The notes beneath the pieces are model-generated. The model was not told the DNA's origin. It saw only the letters and a program-made list of their open reading frames with translations, and searched no databases. The position numbers and the translations under genes were made by a program. DNA of 64,000 nt from Roseiflexus sp. RS-1 (GTDB taxonomy: Bacteria > Chloroflexota > Chloroflexia > Chloroflexales > Roseiflexaceae): contig NC_009523.1 in the NCBI RefSeq assembly GCF_000016665.1, positions 3,905,501-3,969,500 of the forward strand, read 5' to 3'. Shown piece after piece: positions 54,459 through 64,000 of the stretch (positions within the stretch are counted from its first letter, which is position 1; each line of letters begins with the position of its first letter).

Positions 54459-56672
54459 TCATGACCGAATCGACCTGCGCGTTGGACGCCAGGATCGCAG
54501 TCGCGTCAGTGCCCGCTCAATCTGCGCCAGCGCCGCAGAGTCCAGACGATGGTTGCTGTAACGGGCTTCGGTCAGGATCGCCGCCAGCGTCATCAGGTCG
54601 GCAGCGATCTCCGGCGCGCGCAGCGCGACCAGCGTTGCGTATTCGTGGATCGTCGCGCCTGGAGACCACTCGACACCTGCACGGGCGCCGCACCGCTCCA
54701 GGTCGCGCTGCGCGCGCGCGATCGGCGTGTCGCGCGGTGGACGCCGACCGAGGAGGAATCCGCCAGCGGTCAGGGCGGCCACACCGCTCAGGACGGCAAG
54801 CCAGATGAGCACACCTCTTATCCGATCAGGAGGTGCAGCTTCGACCGGCGTTGCAACCGGAGCTGGTGAGGGTGCAATGGCGCCGCGATCCGGAAGCGGA
54901 CGAACCGGCGTTGGTTCGAACGCCACCCACCGCCCGGCGATGAAGAGTTCGGGCCAGGCGTGCGCGTCGGCTTCGCGCACCAGGTAACTGCCAGCACGTT
55001 CGTCATATTCGCCCGACGCATATCCGACCGCAAGACGCGAGGGGATGCCCAGCGCACGCGCCATCACTGCCATTGCGGAGGCGTAGTAGGTGCAGTAGCC
55101 GCTGCGCATCGAGAAGAGAAAGTGATCGACGCCATCAACGCCGTCAGCAAGCGGCTCGACTTCGTAGGCGTAGGGGAGATTGCGCAGGTAGCGCTCCAGC
55201 GCCTGTGCGCGCGCTTCGTCCCCCTGTCTATCGCCTGCAATGACGACGGCAAGGTCGCGCACCCGCATCGGCAGGCTCGTGGGGAGCGCCAGATACGGTC
55301 CGAGATCGACTGCCTCGCCCCCCGGCTGGCGTCTCTCCGGGGGTGGCGCCTGTTCAGGCAACCGCGACAGGACTCGGTAGCGCGCACCGCTGCCGACCGG
55401 AACGAGCGCCATCAGCGATCCATCACGCAATCGTTCGGCGCGGGCTGGTATGTCGGCGAACAGCGGGTCGGGGAGCGCAACCAGCGTGGCACGTTGTGGC
55501 CGCAGGTCTTCGACGTACTGCATGATCGTTCCAGGCAGAGGTTCATTCGGAAAGGCAACCGGCGGTTCATCGGCGACGCGCGCGCTGCTGCCCCACCCAT
55601 CGCCGGTGTAGCGGTTGAAGATTCGCGCACGCCAGTAGCGCGGCTCACGCGCAGGCGGCAGCGGCGCACTCAACGTCACGCGCAGCGCCAGTTGATCCGG
55701 CGGACCCTGCTCGAGCGAGAGACCAAGCGGAAGTTCGGCAAAAACCGGTACGCCAATGTCTGCAACTCCGCCCGATGGCAGAGGGCGCCGAATCGAACGC
55801 TCCAGCACCGCCAGACCGGAAGGAATCGCGTCGTCACGGACGAAGATGCGCGCCAGCGGGTTGCCGGGCCAGAGCGGCAGCGCCCATGCGACAAACAGCG
55901 CACCGGCAGTCAGCAACCCGCCCCAGATCACCATATCGCGGAACAGTTCGGTTGAGTAGTCGATGGCGGCAGCATCCCACATCGTCTCACGCCGTCGAAA
56001 ATCACTGGCAACGGCAAGCACAAGCCAGACGCCAGAGCCGATAATCAACGGGCTGCCGCTGCCGCCGCCGGGAATCGCCACGATCCCAAGCGCAATGAGC
56101 AAGGGCAAACCATATGTCAACGTCGTTCGGCGGGTGCGGATGGCGATGCCGGTAAGAAACGCACCACTCCAGGTAAGGGTCGCGCCGGCGACCGACAGCA
56201 TGAGCGCAGCACCGCGTTCTCCGCCAGCCGGCGCAGCGATGAGCTGGTCGCGGAAGCGGAACAGGGCAACACGCCAGAGCGCCAGTGTCAGCGTTTGCGG
56301 CGGTTCACCGGCGGCTGGATCGCGCCATGCTACCTTCCATGCCCACGAGATTGCAGCACATATGTCGGCAGCGGCGACGTCGAGCGCTGGCAATGCCTGA
56401 CCAATGCTGAGCAGCAGAAGGGCAAGACCAATGAACCAGATCAGGGTCAACGCTGCAATGCGCAGCGCCCGACGCGAAGCGCAAGACGTAGCGCGATACC
56501 CGACAATTGCACCCAGTCCTGATCCTGCGATGCCGCCCCAGAAGAACGCACCCGACGAGAGTGGCAGCGTTGCATCGATGGCGGCAAATCCAGGCGCCAG
56601 AACTGCCAGGATCACAAGAACGACGAGCGTCCAATCGAGACGTTGAACCGGTATGCGACGAAACTGTCCCAC
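54459..56672 (-). CDS. TgpA-like membrane protein with transglutaminase domain
   Basis: 737 residues. The N-terminal 270 residues hold about six to seven membrane helices. A periplasmic part includes the transglutaminase core with Cys in SGYCTYYASAMAVMARALGI and His-Asp in EADAHAWPELF, followed by one more helix (residues about 625-645) and a C-terminal DUF4129-like tail (ILTEARYSNHRLDS). The catalytic triad looks complete. Homologues lie in envelope-remodelling loci with MoxR and DUF58 genes, which are not next to it here. It is nine bases downstream of the ABC substrate-binding gene. Confidence 0.87.
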   Translation of the reverse strand: MGQFRRIPVQRLDWTLVVLVILAVLAPGFAAIDATLPLSSGAFFWGGIAGSGLGAIVGYRATSCASRRALRIAALTLIWFIGLALLLLSIGQALPALDVAAADICAAISWAWKVAWRDPAAGEPPQTLTLALWRVALFRFRDQLIAAPAGGERGAALMLSVAGATLTWSGAFLTGIAIRTRRTTLTYGLPLLIALGIVAIPGGGSGSPLIIGSGVWLVLAVASDFRRRETMWDAAAIDYSTELFRDMVIWGGLLTAGALFVAWALPLWPGNPLARIFVRDDAIPSGLAVLERSIRRPLPSGGVADIGVPVFAELPLGLSLEQGPPDQLALRVTLSAPLPPAREPRYWRARIFNRYTGDGWGSSARVADEPPVAFPNEPLPGTIMQYVEDLRPQRATLVALPDPLFADIPARAERLRDGSLMALVPVGSGARYRVLSRLPEQAPPPERRQPGGEAVDLGPYLALPTSLPMRVRDLAVVIAGDRQGDEARAQALERYLRNLPYAYEVEPLADGVDGVDHFLFSMRSGYCTYYASAMAVMARALGIPSRLAVGYASGEYDERAGSYLVREADAHAWPELFIAGRWVAFEPTPVRPLPDRGAIAPSPAPVATPVEAAPPDRIRGVLIWLAVLSGVAALTAGGFLLGRRPPRDTPIARAQRDLERCGARAGVEWSPGATIHEYATLVALRAPEIAADLMTLAAILTEARYSNHRLDSAALAQIERALTRLRSWRPTRRSIRS

Positions 56673-56681
56673 GGTGATGCT

Positions 56682-57965
56682 CTATCTATCGCGCCGGGTA
56701 AAAAACGGGCGCGTCCGGGTGATTGCCGTTTCAATCACGTCATCAACGCTTGCCTGTCCATAATAGGCGCGCTTCAATTCTTCCGCCACTATATCTTCGA
56801 TGTCCACCCATGTTTCCATGACCGGTACTGCGCGAATGAACGCAATGCCATCGAGAAACACCCGACTGTTCGCCGGTCTGGTGTGTGGATCGAGAAAGAC
56901 CGGCGAACTGGCGACCGCACGCAGCGATGGCACGGTGCGACCGGTTGCGGCGATGATGCGCTGCCCTTCAACGGAATTGGCGAACTCGATAAAAGTCCAT
57001 GCTGCTTCCTTCTGTTTGCTGACCTGCGCCATGCAGTAGGCATCGGCGTGGAGAATGCCAGCGCGCTGTTTCCCGCGTGGCAGCGGGGCGACGTCCCAAT
57101 CGAAATCAGTGATGGTTCGATACGTTGGCACGCCACGCCGACTGTTCAGAAACATGCCGAGACGACCGTTCAAAAATCGGCTTTCGCTGCTCTCGGCTGC
57201 CTCTGCCACCGCGTCGGGCGTCACGTGGTGTTTGACTTGCAGATCGACGAACCACTGGATCGCCTCGCGCGCCGCCGGTGTGTCGAGCGTCAGACGAGTC
57301 GGCGTCTGCGGATCATCGACGACATCGCCGCCATTCTGCCAGATGAACGGCGCCAGCCGAAACAGTGACACCTCCGTTCCCAGACCATACTGATCAACCA
57401 CGCCGTCACCGTTGGCGTCGCGCGTCAACCGCTGCGCCGCCTCCAGCATGTCGTTCCACGTCCAATCCGGCGACGGGTCAGGAAGCCCGGCAGCGCGGAA
57501 CAGATCGCGGTTGTAGTAGACAACCAGGCTGGAAAGGTTCTGCGGAAGGCACATGATCACGCCCTGCCAGATGAAGGGGGTCATTGCTTCGGCATAAAAG
57601 TCGTCTGCGCTGATAACTGCACTCTGCGCCAGGTACGGACCGAGCGGCTCGAGGACGCCTCTGGCGGCGAAGGCAGCGTAGCGCCGGTAGTTGATCAGGA
57701 CGATATCTGCCGGTGTGCCCGCAGCAAAATCGATACCGAGTCGCTTCCGATAATCGCTCTGCCCCGGAATGTGGATGAGCGTCACCTGAATCGTTGGATG
57801 GCGTTCTCGAAATGCTGCCACCAGGCGCTCGTATGCCGCTTTTTCGGCAGCATCGCCAGATACCATGAACGTGATTTCTCTTGCTGGCGCTGGCGGCGGC
57901 GTGGCGCAGGCGACAAGCACAACAACGAATAGCGCAAACAAGCCATATCTGCGTGTCAGAGTCAT
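56682..57965 (-). CDS. ABC transporter substrate-binding lipoprotein (sugar type)
   Basis: 427 residues. Lipobox LVAC with Cys20 after a short hydrophobic signal. The family 1 solute-binding pattern is clear: [38 protein letters not shown] and [20 protein letters not shown]. Its size is typical. The carbohydrate bound is unknown. It forms a transporter with the two permeases at 58041 and 58852; no ATPase is in the window, so a shared MsmK-type ATPase from elsewhere is likely. Confidence 0.92.
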   Translation of the reverse strand: MTLTRRYGLFALFVVVLVACATPPPAPAREITFMVSGDAAEKAAYERLVAAFRERHPTIQVTLIHIPGQSDYRKRLGIDFAAGTPADIVLINYRRYAAFAARGVLEPLGPYLAQSAVISADDFYAEAMTPFIWQGVIMCLPQNLSSLVVYYNRDLFRAAGLPDPSPDWTWNDMLEAAQRLTRDANGDGVVDQYGLGTEVSLFRLAPFIWQNGGDVVDDPQTPTRLTLDTPAAREAIQWFVDLQVKHHVTPDAVAEAAESSESRFLNGRLGMFLNSRRGVPTYRTITDFDWDVAPLPRGKQRAGILHADAYCMAQVSKQKEAAWTFIEFANSVEGQRIIAATGRTVPSLRAVASSPVFLDPHTRPANSRVFLDGIAFIRAVPVMETWVDIEDIVAEELKRAYYGQASVDDVIETAITRTRPFFTRRDR

Positions 57966-58040
57966 ATCTCCTCCAGATTCTCGCTGTTCAGGGCAGGAGC
58001 AGGAGCAGCGTGTCGCCCGTCACAGCATCGCGGCAGCCTT

Positions 58041-58868
58041 TCATGAGCGCACTTCGACCCAAAACGCGCGTTGCGCCAGCACGAACAGGATCATGATCGG
58101 CGCGATCATGACCATGACACCCGCCATGAGCAGGGGCCAGCTGGTGATGTCCATCTGCTGCAACAGGCGCAATCCGATCGGAAGGGTATAGCGCGACTCG
58201 GACTTGAGGTAGAGCAGCGGATTGATAAAATCGCTCCAGTACTGCACGAATGTCAAAACGCTGACTGCGCCAATCGCCGGGCGCGCCAGCGGCAGCGCGA
58301 TGCGTCTCCAGATCGCCAGCGCCCCCAAACCATCGAGTCGTGCCGACTCGATCACATCCGCCGGAATGCGGCGAAAACTCCAGTAGAAAATCAGAACAAA
58401 CAGCGGACTGGAACCCAACCATACCGGCGCAAGCAACGCTGCATACGAGTCGATCAGGCGCAGTTCGTTCAGCACCAGAAAGCGCGTCAACCAGAGCGCC
58501 GTGATCGGCGTCATGCGCACCACAATCGCCAGGGCAAGAAATGCAGTGCGCACGTGTTCCGGCAATTGCGCCAGTGCGAACCCCGCCCACGACGCAACCA
58601 CGACCGTGAGCGGAACTGCCAGCGCAGCAACCGCGAATGAGTTGAGCAGGTACCGACCCAGTGGCAGCAACTCGAAGATCTGAACATAGTTCGACCAGAT
58701 GATCGGGTCGGGGATCAATTCGAGGTCGATTGGCGGCGGCGTGCCGGGAAGACGCAACGATGCAGCCAGCACCCAGATCACCGGCACAGCAAAGATCAGC
58801 GAAACACCGAGCGCTGTCAGGTGAAACCCGGCAGTGCGCCAGGGTGTTCGTTCAGACCGAATCATCAT
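58041..58868 (-). CDS. ABC transporter permease (MalG type)
   Basis: 275 residues from ATG 58868. Six membrane helices; the cytoplasmic EAA loop is ESARLDGLGALAIWRRIALP. The start overlaps the end of the other permease gene by 17 bases. The gap to the substrate-binding gene is 75 bases. Confidence 0.9.
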   Translation of the reverse strand: MMIRSERTPWRTAGFHLTALGVSLIFAVPVIWVLAASLRLPGTPPPIDLELIPDPIIWSNYVQIFELLPLGRYLLNSFAVAALAVPLTVVVASWAGFALAQLPEHVRTAFLALAIVVRMTPITALWLTRFLVLNELRLIDSYAALLAPVWLGSSPLFVLIFYWSFRRIPADVIESARLDGLGALAIWRRIALPLARPAIGAVSVLTFVQYWSDFINPLLYLKSESRYTLPIGLRLLQQMDITSWPLLMAGVMVMIAPIMILFVLAQRAFWVEVRS

Positions 58869-59733
58869 ACCCCCATCCGCCAGAAATACGCCAGACAAGC
58901 ATGATCAATCCGCCGACGCCTGCAAAGAGCAGGGTGGTCATTGCTGCGCCCTCGCCGAAACGAAAGCGGTCGAATGCCGTTTGATAGATCAGCAGCGGCA
59001 AAAACAGTGTTGCATAGTACGGTCCTCCGCCGGTCATGAGTAAGGCGGGTGTAAACGTGTTCTGCGCACTGGCGATGATGTCACGAATGATCACCAGGAA
59101 CAGCCATGGCGCCAGCAGCGGCAGTGTCACGTGTCGGAAAAGCGCCATCCGCCCGGCGCCATCGAGCGCAGCCGCATCGTAGTAATCGTCGGGAATGTGC
59201 TGTAGCCCCGCGAGCAATACGACGAAGCCTTCACCGATCTGGAACAGGGCAGCAAGCGCCAGTGCGGGTAGCGCTGTGCGCGGATCGACCAGCCACGCCG
59301 CCGTCGGCAGATTGAGCGCCCCCAACACCAGATTGAGCGGTCCGTAGACCGGATTCAGAATCCAGAGCCAGATCAGCGCATATGCTACACCGGGAATGAC
59401 GGTCGGCATGTAGACCGCAGCGCGGTAGAAGCGGATGCCACGACGCGGACGCCTGAGCAGCAATGCCAGTCCCAGCGTGATCAACGTGCGCAACGGTACG
59501 GTCAATGCCAGAAATGTCAGTGAATTCACGACTGCACGCCGGAAGAGATCATCGGCGAGCAGATGACGATAGTTCTGCACTCCGCGCCACACCGGCGGCG
59601 AGAGTGCGTCATAGGACGTGAATGCCAGTGCGAACGATAATCCTGCCGGAATGACGACCAGCAGCGTGATGCCAGCGAGAAATGGCGTGAGCAACAGGTA
59701 GAGTGAAAGCCGGTATCGGGTATGGGTGCGCAT
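58852..59733 (-). CDS. ABC transporter permease (MalF type)
   Basis: 293 residues. ATG 59733 starts MRTHTRYRLSLYLLLTPFLA; the frame is open much further upstream only because it runs antisense to the next gene. Six membrane helices, with the EAA loop AAALDGAGRMALFRHVTLPL. It is the first gene of the transporter operon, divergent from the O-antigen-ligase-like gene. Confidence 0.9.
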   Translation of the reverse strand: MRTHTRYRLSLYLLLTPFLAGITLLVVIPAGLSFALAFTSYDALSPPVWRGVQNYRHLLADDLFRRAVVNSLTFLALTVPLRTLITLGLALLLRRPRRGIRFYRAAVYMPTVIPGVAYALIWLWILNPVYGPLNLVLGALNLPTAAWLVDPRTALPALALAALFQIGEGFVVLLAGLQHIPDDYYDAAALDGAGRMALFRHVTLPLLAPWLFLVIIRDIIASAQNTFTPALLMTGGGPYYATLFLPLLIYQTAFDRFRFGEGAAMTTLLFAGVGGLIMLVWRISGGWGYDDSV

Positions 59734-59853
59734 AGGATTGAGCTGGTGTCCAGGGTGAATTATGATACTTTTCTCATCCTCAGCAGCGCTTCTGTCATCA
59801 GTCTGCCCGCCTGAGCGTGTACTATACGGAGTGATATGCGCACAGGAGAGTCC

Positions 59854-61494
59854 ATGAAACAGTTGAACGCGGTTCCGTTTTTGATGCCACTGATACTGTT
59901 TGTCACCGGCGGTCTCCTGGGAACCCTCGTCGCCTGCGATCCGGAGCAGAGCCTGCCGTGGATGCTGACGCTGACACTGGGAATAATACTCTATCTGGGG
60001 ATTGTGACGTTCCTGCGCAACCGATTGATGAGCGTCGCTGCGGGAATCGGCGCCTGGAGCATCAGTTACGGTGTGCTGCTGGCGGTGCAGTATCGCCATC
60101 TTGGTTTTCACGAAAAGTTGGGGCTGTCCGCCTGGCTGGGGCGACTGACCAGTGCACCTTTCCCAGATGTGACGCCGGTGTTCATCGATGCAAATGCAGC
60201 GGCATCGTTTCTTGCACCAGCGCTCCCGCTGATCGTCGGCATAGCGCTGAGCGTCCATGGCGCACAACGCAAAGCCTGGAGCGTCGGTGCCGCTCTGGTG
60301 GCGTTCGGCGTGCTGCTGACGTCTTCGCGTGGTGCGTTTGTTGCGCTGATCGCCGCTGGCTTGCTCTGGGGGTTGGTGCGCCTCCAGAGATATGCGCAGG
60401 ATTCCGACGCACGCATCCCACGCTCTATCTGGCGCAGCCTGGTTGTTGCCGGCGCGGCTGGCATCGGTCTCATCGCGCTGCTGGTCAACCTCCCCGCGAC
60501 GCAGGATGCACTTGCGTCCGCTGCGCTGCGTGCCGCAGACCGCCTGGCAGTCTACCGCAACAGTTTCTTTCTGGCGCTCGACTTTCCGTTCAGCGGCATC
60601 GGACCGGGCGCCTTCGGTCCGATGTATTCGCGCTTTCAGTTGCTCATTCTTCCCACGTTCATCAGTTATGCGCACAACCTGTTTCTCGGCGTCTGGCTGG
60701 CGCAAGGCATTGTCGGGCTGATCGGCTTCGCCTGGCTGCTCATCGCTTCGTTCCGGCGAACTGCACCCATACTGCACGCACAAACGCCGCTGGTTCAGGG
60801 CGCAGCAATCGGGTGCGTGGTTCTACTGATCCACGGGCTTTCCGATGCGCCACAGTACGACACGTCCTGGACCACGATGCTGCTGGCGTTCGGTCTCTTC
60901 AGCATCGTGGCTGCGGCACCGCACCAACCGGTTGACATCCCCGCGCGCGCCGCCCGGCGACCCAATCCACACCGTCGGAGGCAGGTCGGGATCACGATTG
61001 CTGCGGTCGCGCTGGTTCTGATCGTGAGTGGACCGCATCTCGCGGCTGCTGGCGCCGTGAACTATGCCGCCTGGCTCCAATCGCGCGCGATGCTTGCCGA
61101 CGAGTTGACGCAGAAGGAACGCACCACGCTGATGCACGACGCTGTGACGTGGATCAACTACGGTTTGCAGATCGCCCCCGCTTCGCCGCTGGTTCAGAAA
61201 CGGCTGGGCATGCTGGCGCTCGATCTGGGGGATTATCCACGGGCGATCAATGCGCTCGAACAGGCGCAGACATGGTTCGCCGCCGATCAGGCGACCCACA
61301 AGGCGCTCGGCATGGCGTATGTGTGGCATGGCGAACCGGATCGGGGCGCCAGGATGCTGGCGCACCTCGATCAGGCGTCCGAAGTGCGCGAAGAACTCGC
61401 TATCTGGGTCTATGCCTGGCGCGAGCGGGGACGGGACGACCTTGCCGCGTATGCGAAACGCGCAGCCGAAGTAATGACGGAAGCGCCGCGTTGA
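59854..61494 (+). CDS. O-antigen ligase/polymerase-like membrane protein with TPR tail
   Basis: 546 residues from ATG 59854 with AGGAGA upstream; ATG 59836 is also possible. About ten membrane helices. The Wzy_C/WaaL region shows LLTSSRGAFVALIAAGLLWG and PFSGIGPGAFGPMYSRF, then FISYAHNLFLGVWLAQGIVG. The last 100 residues form TPR-like helices (GLQIAPASPLVQKRLGMLAL). The family links or polymerises surface glycans. It may act with the two GT4 enzymes at 14-16 kb, though they are not adjacent. Confidence 0.85.
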   Translation: MKQLNAVPFLMPLILFVTGGLLGTLVACDPEQSLPWMLTLTLGIILYLGIVTFLRNRLMSVAAGIGAWSISYGVLLAVQYRHLGFHEKLGLSAWLGRLTSAPFPDVTPVFIDANAAASFLAPALPLIVGIALSVHGAQRKAWSVGAALVAFGVLLTSSRGAFVALIAAGLLWGLVRLQRYAQDSDARIPRSIWRSLVVAGAAGIGLIALLVNLPATQDALASAALRAADRLAVYRNSFFLALDFPFSGIGPGAFGPMYSRFQLLILPTFISYAHNLFLGVWLAQGIVGLIGFAWLLIASFRRTAPILHAQTPLVQGAAIGCVVLLIHGLSDAPQYDTSWTTMLLAFGLFSIVAAAPHQPVDIPARAARRPNPHRRRQVGITIAAVALVLIVSGPHLAAAGAVNYAAWLQSRAMLADELTQKERTTLMHDAVTWINYGLQIAPASPLVQKRLGMLALDLGDYPRAINALEQAQTWFAADQATHKALGMAYVWHGEPDRGARMLAHLDQASEVREELAIWVYAWRERGRDDLAAYAKRAAEVMTEAPR

Positions 61495-61892
61495 TGCTGT
61501 TGGAAGCAGGCGCCTCACGCGACACAGCAGACGCGGACGATAGTTAACGGGGCAAGCAATAACACCGGCGCCTGGCTGTGCGCTCTTTGGGAATAAACCA
61601 CAGATACCCACAGATTGAACGGGTTGCCACGAATGTCTTTATATACAGCGCTACAATCACCTCGCCACCGGCGCCGTGCAGCGCGCGCAGATGACATTTC
61701 TTTCATCTGATGATGACAAGCAGAACAAAAAACTGAAAAGGAGGGTGATATACCCATTGCAAGCATTGCCCGTCGCGCCCCGCGGCGCCACCTCCGCAAC
61801 GCGAGGTATCAGGACAGACTGTGAGGCTGCCAGAAGTCCATAATGCATGCACAAACGTCGATCATTCTGGAAAATAATGGGGAGGTCAACCC
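61495..61892. other. intergenic gap before the CAP protein
   Basis: 398 bases without a gene. AAAAGGAGGGTGATATACC near 61735 looks like a ribosome binding site but no credible reading frame follows. No strong repeat is seen. Confidence 0.45.
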
Positions 61893-62861
61893 GTGTCAAT
61901 CCGATGTCTCCGCATTATAAGCTTTCTGATTTGCCTCAGTCTTATTCTCTTTGTTCTCAACGCTCCGCCATTGACACAATCACTTCTTGCGCAAACTGAC
62001 CCGATACAACGGGTTATTGAGCTGACAAACGAGGTACGGATGGCTAATGGCCTGTCGCCGCTGAAACGCAACGACATCCTGCAGCAGGCAGCGGTCTACA
62101 TCGTGGAGGACAACGCCAGCCGGAATACCCTGTCGCACACCGACGGTCTTGGGCGCGATATGGGGCGGCGCTTTCAGGATTTTGGCTATGCCTATTCCAT
62201 AGCCGCTGAGAACCTGGCAGGCGGTTATGCCTCTCCTGAGACCGCTATCGAGGGTTGGATGAATAGCTCCGGTCATCGAGCGAATATCCTACGGACTGGC
62301 TTGTGCGAAATTGGCGTTGGTTACACCTACCGGAGCGGCACGACCTACGGCCATTTCTGGTCGCAGACCTTCGGCTGCCGCTGGAATACCTACCCGGTGG
62401 TGATCAACGGCGAGGCGGCCGTCACGACTTCGCCGACGGTGAACCTGTACATTTATGGTGCGGGGTGGGCAGAGCAGATGCGGCTGAGCAATGATAGAGT
62501 CAACTGGACGGAATGGCAACCATATGCCACCAATTCCACCTGGACGCTGGCGACAGGAAACGGGGAGCGCACCGTTTTCGTGCAAATTCGGCGCGGGACG
62601 ACCATCCACGAGGCAAGCGATACGATCGTGGTGCAGCAAACAAACAACAATACCGCCACCCCAACCCCATCGGTCACCCCCTCCTCGACCCCGACGCGTA
62701 CACCGACCCTGACCCCATCGGTCACGCCCTCTCTGACCCCATCACGCACCCCCTCCCCGACCCCGACGCGCACACCCTCCTTATCGCCGTCGGTCACACC
62801 CACCATACCGCTGATGCTGCCGTCACCGCGGCAGGTGTACCTGCCGCTGGTGGTGCGGTGA
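61893..62861 (+). CDS. secreted CAP/SCP-domain protein, Thr/Pro linker and VYLPLVVR tail
   Basis: 322 residues. GTG 61893 has GGAGG seven bases upstream. Residues 1-33 are a signal peptide. Residues about 38-165 form a CAP domain with His in NTLSHTDGLG, Glu in AENLAGGYASPE, SGHRANIL and GTTYGHFWSQTFG. A beta domain follows, then a 60-residue linker of Thr-Pro-Ser repeats (TPTPSVTPSSTPTRTPTLTP), and the end VYLPLVVR. The linker and tail suit a surface-anchored protein. Bacterial CAP proteins have no single agreed activity. Confidence 0.88.
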   Translation: MSIRCLRIISFLICLSLILFVLNAPPLTQSLLAQTDPIQRVIELTNEVRMANGLSPLKRNDILQQAAVYIVEDNASRNTLSHTDGLGRDMGRRFQDFGYAYSIAAENLAGGYASPETAIEGWMNSSGHRANILRTGLCEIGVGYTYRSGTTYGHFWSQTFGCRWNTYPVVINGEAAVTTSPTVNLYIYGAGWAEQMRLSNDRVNWTEWQPYATNSTWTLATGNGERTVFVQIRRGTTIHEASDTIVVQQTNNNTATPTPSVTPSSTPTRTPTLTPSVTPSLTPSRTPSPTPTRTPSLSPSVTPTIPLMLPSPRQVYLPLVVR

Positions 62862-62879
62862 AGGGGTAAGTCAACTTTC

Positions 62880-63500
62880 CCGTGCGCTTTGGACCCCTCA
62901 TCCCCCCAACCCCCTTCTCCCACACGGGGAGAAGGGGGAGTCTGGGCATCTGAAGCCCAAAACGAGAGAAGGAACGCAAGGGCTTGCCAAAAAACCTGCC
63001 GCTGGAAGCGGAGATGCCCTGGGTGCGTGCGCCTCCGGCGCGCACCCGGCGAGATGCCTGCAACCGGAGAAGGAGCGCCAGAAACGCGGTCGTCCCGCGA
63101 TGACGACCACTCCGTTGCGGCGCCCGTTTGCCCCTCATCCCCCCAACCCCCTTCTCCCACACGGGGAGAAGGGGGAGTCTGGGCGTTCTGCTGCCTGAAA
63201 CCGGAGATGGCACGCAGGGACCTGCCAAAAAACCTGCCGCTGGAAGCGGAGATGCCCTGGGTGCGCGCGCCTCCGGCGCGCACCCGGCGAGATGCCTGCA
63301 ACCGGAGAAGGAGCGCCAGAAACGCGGTCGTCCCGCGATGACGACCACTCCGTTGCGGCGCCCGTTTGCCCCTCATCCCCCCAACCCCCTTCTCCCACAA
63401 GGGGAGAAGGGGGCGTCTGGGCATCTTGAAGCCCAAAACGAGAGAAGGAATGCAAGGGCTTCCCGAAAACCTGCCCCTGTAAGCGCCTGCGAGGGGATCG
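62880..63500 (+). repeat. family B tandem array: about 2.5 copies of a 240-bp unit
   Basis: GCCCCTCATCCCCCCAACCC starts copies at about 62891, 63131 and 63369. Each has TTCTCCCACACGGGGAGAAG, GGCTTGCCAAAAAACCTGCC or a close variant, and GGTGCGCGCGCCTCCGGCGC. Spacing is about 240 bases; the third copy is partial and diverges. Frames open on both strands across it are not genes. Confidence 0.85.
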
Positions 63501-63519
63501 CCGGGGGCTTATAGTTGTT

Positions 63520-63750
63520 GAGTAATTCCTCCGCTCTCGCCCGCGCAGGCGGGCGTCGCTTCCCATAGCCGAGGGGTTGACCCCGACGGCGCACACCAGC
63601 CCGCACAGGCTGGCGTCGCTTCCCCTGGCCAGGAGATTTAGCGATCGGCAGCAGCGTCGGCGCGACAATCCCCGCGTCGCTTCCCCTGGCCAGGAGATTT
63701 AGCTCCACGGCTGGTTCGGCATACCAGACCTGACTCTCCATCTTCATAAG
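63520..63750 (-). repeat. dispersed palindromic repeat, family A, inverted, two to three partial copies
   Basis: On the minus strand GAAGATGGAGAGTCAGGTCT leads, then the short unit TAAATCTCCTGGCCAGGGGA twice and GGAAGCGACGCCCGCCTGCG with CGGGC. The block CCTCGGCTATGGGAAGCGAC links it to family A. Confidence 0.7.
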
Positions 63751-63786
63751 CGTCGGAGCGGGGCGGCACGAGCGCAGGGGGCAACC

Positions 63787-64000
63787 CTACAGCATACTCT
63801 TCAACTCTTCGGCGGCTTTGCGCGTCATGCCCGGCACGGCGGCGAGTTCATCGACGGTGGCGTTGCGAATGCCTTCGAGTGACCCAAAGCGCTTCAGCAG
63901 CAACTGTCGCCGCTTCGGACCGATGCCAGGGATTTCTTCGAGCCGCGACGATGTCGCCGATTTGCTGCGCAGTTTGCGGTGGTAGTCTTTTGCGAAACGG
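63787..64000 (-). CDS. uvrC: excinuclease ABC subunit C, C-terminal end (cut by window edge)
   Basis: The last 71 residues are in the window. The reading DYHRKLRSKSATSSRLEEIP, GIGPKRRQLLLKRFGSLEGI and AAVPGMTRKAAEELKSML is the UvrC tail with its helix-hairpin-helix pair (IPGIGPKRR and VPGMTRKAA). UvrC makes the two cuts in nucleotide excision repair. The gene start is outside. Confidence 0.9.
   Translation of the reverse strand, partial: RFAKDYHRKLRSKSATSSRLEEIPGIGPKRRQLLLKRFGSLEGIRNATVDELAAVPGMTRKAAEELKSML

Noticed and set aside
59734-60783. A long N-terminal extension of the MalF-type permease
   Set aside because: It runs antisense through the O-antigen-ligase-like gene and lacks any membrane or domain pattern.
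62453-63747. Overlapping frames of 100-330 residues on both strands
   Set aside because: They lie over the CAP gene linker and the family A and B repeats; no real gene pattern.

Overview
The window is about 64 kb of GC-rich bacterial chromosome. The mix of genes fits a filamentous phototrophic Chloroflexota, most like Roseiflexus. The grounds are the secreted proteins that end in YLPLV-type tails, the GC-rich REP-like repeats between genes, and the general look of RecA, PyrG and the housekeeping sigma factor. This assignment is an inference; there is no rRNA in the window.

Layout. 1-7.75 kb: ppc (cut by the window edge) and malQ on the minus strand, a secreted P-domain/DUF11 protein, a cysteine-desulfurase-like PLP enzyme, tRNA-Pro(TGG) and an RpoD-type sigma factor. 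7.75-17.3 kb: pyrG, a metallo-beta-lactamase-fold hydrolase, recX, recA, a sortase, two GT4 glycosyltransferases and fabZ. 17.3-28.6 kb: an accessory, decaying conflict region. It holds a HEPN remnant with an MNT nucleotidyltransferase, tRNA-Leu(TAA), an IS110 element, a CHAT protease, a DUF433/DUF5615 toxin-antitoxin pair with a shortened toxin, an array of IS5-like transposase fragments, a NACHT NTPase cut by that array, a tyrosine-recombinase scrap, and an NB-ARC/TPR protein split by one in-frame TGA. 28.6-42.9 kb: an uncharacterised cluster of very large proteins. It holds a PhoD-like phosphoesterase interrupted by an IS982-type element, a DUF6603-like protein fused out of frame to the tail of another protein, a 1,868-residue protein and a 619-residue protein. 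43.3-46.3 kb: a secreted cupredoxin-G8 protein resembling animal CEMIP/TMEM2, with a frameshift. 46.4-53 kb: a redox and membrane-lipid gene set (disulfide reductase family, CDP-alcohol phosphatidyltransferase, TVP38, double SDR, flavin monooxygenase). 53-64 kb: YccF, a TgpA-like transglutaminase, a sugar ABC transporter without its ATPase, an O-antigen-ligase-like protein, a CAP-domain secreted protein and the 3' end of uvrC.

Repeats are unusually rich: heptamer tandem arrays at three gene borders, a 45-bp minisatellite of 13 or more units, a 240-bp tandem triplication, and at least two dispersed palindromic families. Much of the gene damage in 17-35 kb can be traced base by base. One IS insertion can be reversed exactly on paper, one deletion fuses two genes, one stop codon splits an NLR-like gene, and one transposase array truncates another. 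The two best candidates for an undescribed system are the large-protein cluster at 28.6-42.9 kb and the CHAT/NACHT/NB-ARC set, whose members share a Gly/Asn-rich segment that may be an assembly motif.
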